Below, in pieces: positions 5,344-8,102 of a DNA stretch of 8,102 nt; the first letter of the stretch is position 1, and every line of letters begins with the position of its first letter. The stretch spans positions 1 to 8,102 of the forward strand of contig JAJXXG010000417.1 of the NCBI GenBank assembly GCA_021781255.1, given 5' to 3'. The translations under genes were made by a program, and so were the position numbers. The stretch is from Acidobacteriota bacterium (lineage in GTDB: Bacteria > Acidobacteriota > Terriglobia > Terriglobales > Acidobacteriaceae). A model generated the notes under the pieces. It saw nothing but the letters and a program-made list of their open reading frames with translations, made no database searches and was not told the DNA's origin.

Positions 5344-7617
5344 CTAAATCGTGTACCCCGCCCGCTTGAATGGCATGGTTCGTACCCGCTCGCCGGTCGC
5401 CGCGAAAATTGCGTTGCCCAGCGCGGCAGCCAGAGGCGGAACACAAGGTTCACCCAGACCTGCGGGGCGGAAGTCCGACTGGATGAAATGGACGTCGACC
5501 GGTGGGGCGCTGGGCATCCTTAGAATTGGATAGCCAGTGAAGTTCGTCTGCTTGATACGGCCCTGCTCAGCTTCGATCTCCAGCCCCATGGCAGTGGACA
5601 AGGCATCGATGGCGCCTCCCTGGGCCTGGTTCTCGGCACCGCTCATGTTGATGACGGGGCCGATGTCAGCGACTACGATGATCTTGTGGACGGTGACGTG
5701 TTTCTGCGCATCGACGCTCAGCTCGACCGTTTCGGCGACATGGCCGCCATAGGCGCAACTGAAGGCGATCCCCAGTCCTCTGCCTGAAGGAAGCTTCTTG
5801 CCCCAGCCCGACTTTTCGGCAGCCATTTTGAGTACGCCGGCGGCCCGGCTGGCATTGTAGCTGCGGCTGGGATCGGGCGGCGGACCTTCGGACTTGGCCA
5901 GCGGACGGGCGAACCACTCCAGCAGAAACTCCACATGGTCGCGTCCCGCAGCTACAGAGAGTTCATGCAGGAAGCTTCCTGCCACGAACATCTGCACATT
6001 GTCAGTGGGGGCGCGCCACGGGCCACAGGGAATCTGCAGCGGCATCAGGCTGACGGCGTAGCGCACGTTTGGCGCCATGTCGGTGGGGAAGCTGTTGTTG
6101 CTGCGCGCGCCACCGGAGACGGGACGGCTTCCGTCGGCCGAGAAAGAAACCAGATGGTTCTGGATGGCGGAGAGCTTGCCTGTCTTGTCGACTGCGCCCT
6201 TCAAAAAGTGATAGCCGCCAGCGCGGAAGAAGTCGTGCGCGAAATCGTCTTCGCGCTTCCATTGCAACTTGACCGGGGCGTTGACCTTCATGGCGATGGC
6301 TGCGGCTTCGCACATATAGTCATTTGCCAGCCTGCGGCCAAAGCCTCCCCCGGCGCGCATCTGGTGAACCGTCACCTTCTCGTCGGGCAGATTCAACATC
6401 TTGGCGACCATTGCCAGGCCACGATCCGCCTGCTGGGTAGGTGTCCAGATCTCCATGATGCCGTCATGCCACCATGCGGTGCTGTTCTGTGGCTCCAGCT
6501 GCTGATGCGAGACCATGGCGTAGTCGTAGGACGCCTCGACCACCTTGGCGGCGGAGCCAAAGGCGGTATCGACATCGCCGACATTGTTCGCCGGGGCCGG
6601 CATCTGAGCCCCGATCTCCTTGGCCTTAATCGCAGCCTGGGTAAGCGAATCCTTCGATGCTGAGCTCTCGTCCCAGTCCACTTTCAGGGCGGCCTTGGCC
6701 TTGAACGCTTCCCAGGTGGACTTTGCGATGACTGCCACGCCCGGCATCACCTCGGCCGGGGTGCCGGTACCGTCCAGCACAAAGGCGTCCACTACGCCCG
6801 GCATCTTCTTGATCTCGTCCAGATTGGCGCTCTTGACCTTGCCGCCTACCGCAGGACACATGATGTAGTTGGCATACAGCATGCCCGGCATCTGCACATC
6901 GATGCCGAACAGGGGCTGGCCGGTGACGACCTTCAGGTTGTCGACCCCGGTAAAGCGCTTGCCCAGGAGCTTGTACTCGGCGCGTGACTTCAACTGCACT
7001 TTGGTCGGGTCGGGCACCGGTTGGGCCGACGCCGCCTTTGCCAAAGCACCATACGACAACTTGCGGCCCGAGGGCGTGTGAGTGACGACGCTGGCAGCGG
7101 CGCTGCATTCACTTACCGGCACCTTCCATTCTTTGGCCGCAGCGGCTATGAGCATGGCCCGCGCGGTGGCGCCGGCCTGACGCAACTGGTCCCAGGCGCG
7201 TGGGATGGAAGTGGAGCCACCGGCACCCTGATAGCCATAGACCTTGGAATTGATCGGCGCCTGGTCGACCTTCACTGTATTCCAGTCGGCATCCAGCTCT
7301 TCGGCGATGATCAGACCGAAGGCGGTCTTGATCCCTTGACCGATCTCCGGCCCTTTGGAATAGAGGATAACGGTATTCTCAGGCGTAACCCGTACGAACG
7401 CATTGAGGTTGCTTGCGTCAGCTTCGGAGCTGTCTTCTGCCAGGGCTGCGCGCGTATCGAGCCGGAAAGCCAGCACCAGCCCGCCTCCGGCGAAGGTCGC
7501 CAATTTCAGGAAGGATCGCCGCCCCATCATTGCAACGGGAGGCGAGATGGTCTCCACCTCCGCGATCAAGGCCTGCATATCGGCATCAAATTGTGCGAAT
7601 GTTTCACTCGCCGGCAT
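5344..7617 (-). CDS. Xanthine dehydrogenase-family molybdopterin-binding subunit, IorB-like, with Tat signal
   Basis: Large subunit of a molybdenum hydroxylase, 757 residues. It would bind the molybdenum cofactor and hydroxylate an aldehyde or N-heteroaromatic substrate, passing electrons to the [2Fe-2S] subunit encoded just upstream. Seen: a twin-arginine motif GRRSFLK (32-38), a hydrophobic stretch and an ALA cleavage-like site (58-60); the cofactor segment EIGQGIKT (91-98) before the hammerhead domain (about 215-300); GGGFGRR (423-429); GPWRAP; and near the end GLGEP with E723, the expected catalytic Glu. Known: placing the GQG segment ahead of the hammerhead is the IorB-type order, permuted relative to classic xanthine dehydrogenase. 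Start 7617 is backed by AGGAG six bases upstream; Met30 or Met31 would give a shorter Tat leader. It overlaps the upstream gene by 14 bases, so the two are co-translated. The substrate is unknown. No cytochrome or XdhC-type maturation gene follows. Confidence 0.92.
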   Translation of the reverse strand: MPASETFAQFDADMQALIAEVETISPPVAMMGRRSFLKLATFAGGGLVLAFRLDTRAALAEDSSEADASNLNAFVRVTPENTVILYSKGPEIGQGIKTAFGLIIAEELDADWNTVKVDQAPINSKVYGYQGAGGSTSIPRAWDQLRQAGATARAMLIAAAAKEWKVPVSECSAAASVVTHTPSGRKLSYGALAKAASAQPVPDPTKVQLKSRAEYKLLGKRFTGVDNLKVVTGQPLFGIDVQMPGMLYANYIMCPAVGGKVKSANLDEIKKMPGVVDAFVLDGTGTPAEVMPGVAVIAKSTWEAFKAKAALKVDWDESSASKDSLTQAAIKAKEIGAQMPAPANNVGDVDTAFGSAAKVVEASYDYAMVSHQQLEPQNSTAWWHDGIMEIWTPTQQADRGLAMVAKMLNLPDEKVTVHQMRAGGGFGRRLANDYMCEAAAIAMKVNAPVKLQWKREDDFAHDFFRAGGYHFLKGAVDKTGKLSAIQNHLVSFSADGSRPVSGGARSNNSFPTDMAPNVRYAVSLMPLQIPCGPWRAPTDNVQMFVAGSFLHELSVAAGRDHVEFLLEWFARPLAKSEGPPPDPSRSYNASRAAGVLKMAAEKSGWGKKLPSGRGLGIAFSCAYGGHVAETVELSVDAQKHVTVHKIIVVADIGPVINMSGAENQAQGGAIDALSTAMGLEIEAEQGRIKQTNFTGYPILRMPSAPPVDVHFIQSDFRPAGLGEPCVPPLAAALGNAIFAATGERVRTMPFKRAGYTI

Positions 7618-8092
7618 GGACTTCTCCTTTCGTCTCCGCCGGAGACCCGGCAGCCTGATGGATCGCCGCCTTGATGCGGTTGTATGTGGCGCAGCGGCAG
7701 ATATTTCCGGTCATCGCCTCTTCGATCTCGGCGTCAGTCGGCTTCGGATGAAGCGCGAGCAGCGACGCCGCGCTGAGGATCTGGCCGCCCTGGCAATAAC
7801 CGCACTGGGCGACGTCAAGGTCGATCCACGCCTGCTGCAATGCATGCAGTTTGCCGTTCTCTCCCAATCCTTCGATGGTGGTGATGTTGCCGGTCACGGC
7901 GGAGACGGGCGTCAGGCAGGAACGAATGGCGGTCCCATCCATGAGCACCGTGCAGGCACCGCACTGGCCAAGGCCGCAGCCGTACTTGGTGCCTTTCATG
8001 TCGAGTTCGTCGCGCAGCACCCATAGCAAGGGGGTGTCCTCAGCGGCGTCGACCGTTCGAGGCTTTCGATTGATATTAAGTTGGAACGGCAT
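7604..8092 (-). CDS. (2Fe-2S)-binding subunit of molybdenum hydroxylase, IorA-like
   Basis: Small electron-transfer subunit, 162 residues, the partner of the molybdopterin subunit encoded downstream. Seen: a plant-ferredoxin-type cluster site with C39, C44, C47 and C59 (CGLGQCGACTV and RSC), and an all-helical second domain whose cluster is bound by C97, C100, C132 and C134 (CGYCQGG and NICRC). All eight ligands of the two clusters are present, and the length is normal for the family (about 150-170). Known: electrons pass from the molybdenum cofactor through these two clusters to an outside acceptor, and there is no FAD subunit in IorAB-type enzymes. It has no export signal of its own, so if the complex is exported it would ride with the Tat-bearing partner. 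The gene is complete. Only 10 bases of upstream sequence are visible (GTGAGATCAC on the coding strand), with a weak ribosome site, so the promoter lies off the right edge. Confidence 0.95.
   Translation of the reverse strand: MPFQLNINRKPRTVDAAEDTPLLWVLRDELDMKGTKYGCGLGQCGACTVLMDGTAIRSCLTPVSAVTGNITTIEGLGENGKLHALQQAWIDLDVAQCGYCQGGQILSAASLLALHPKPTDAEIEEAMTGNICRCATYNRIKAAIHQAAGSPAETKGEVHAGE
7624..7628 (-). promoter_or_regulatory. Ribosome binding site of the molybdopterin subunit inside the end of the [2Fe-2S] gene
   Basis: On the minus strand AAAGGAGA is followed, 6 bases after its AGGAG core, by ATG at 7617. It lies within the last codons of the upstream gene, whose stop is at 7604-7606, so the two genes overlap by 14 bases and are likely translationally coupled. 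It favours the long N-terminus over Met30/31. Confidence 0.75.
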
Positions 8093-8102
8093 GTGATCTC
8101 AC

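Noticed and set aside
5935..6663. Long plus-strand frame (242 codons) opposite the molybdopterin subunit
   Set aside because: It lies antisense to a clear conserved gene and has no recognisable motif. Such long shadow frames are common in GC-rich coding DNA.
7021..8026. Two plus-strand frames of 217 and 207 codons opposite the molybdopterin and [2Fe-2S] genes
   Set aside because: They are antisense to intact conserved genes, and their arginine/glycine-rich, low-information translations are typical of shadows.
1..8102. CRISPR arrays, tRNA/rRNA genes, insertion sequences
   Set aside because: No regularly spaced repeats, cloverleaf-like sequences, transposase motifs or flanking inverted repeats were seen on reading both strands.

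Overview
The window looks like a piece of the chromosome of a soil heterotroph with many carbohydrate-active enzymes. An acidobacterium (Terriglobia-like) is my best guess. This rests only on the flavour of the proteins: a GH3 with an inserted PA14 domain, a GH2 with a C-terminal malectin domain, a pNB-type carboxylesterase tail and IorAB-like molybdenum hydroxylase subunits. No taxonomic marker is present.

Layout. Bases 2-1654 (+) hold the 3' two thirds of a GH3 beta-glycosidase whose N-terminal catalytic barrel lies off the left edge. Bases about 1683-2188 (+) are a small gene graveyard: an internal piece of a KaiC-like RecA-fold ATPase with an intact Walker A, abutting the last ~85 codons of a type-B carboxylesterase in another frame. 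A perfect 14-bp hairpin (2192-2225) closes this block. Bases 2226-2435 are a regulatory region with a 20-bp near-palindrome (2321-2340), a good sigma-70-like promoter (GTGACA, 17 nt, TAGAAT; 2360-2388) and an AGGAG ribosome binding site. They lead into a complete, probably secreted GH2 glycoside hydrolase with a malectin domain (2436-5129, +). A gene-poor gap of about 214 bases separates it from a convergent two-gene operon on the minus strand. That operon encodes a [2Fe-2S] subunit (8092-7604) and a Tat-signal-bearing molybdopterin subunit (7617-5344) of a xanthine dehydrogenase-family hydroxylase of the IorAB type.

How the genes may work together. The GH3 and GH2 enzymes plausibly take part in breaking down plant or microbial glycans outside the inner membrane. 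The promoter and operator-like palindrome suggest that the GH2 gene is controlled on its own rather than as part of a GH3 transcript. The molybdenum hydroxylase pair is a separate unit that oxidises an unknown aldehyde or N-heteroaromatic substrate. Its usual electron acceptor (often a cytochrome c subunit) and maturation factors are not in the window.

I did not find a clear new system. The points most worth a second look are the fused gene remnants, the palindrome-promoter pair in front of the GH2 gene, and the permuted, acidic-headed Tat molybdopterin subunit that lacks a visible redox partner.
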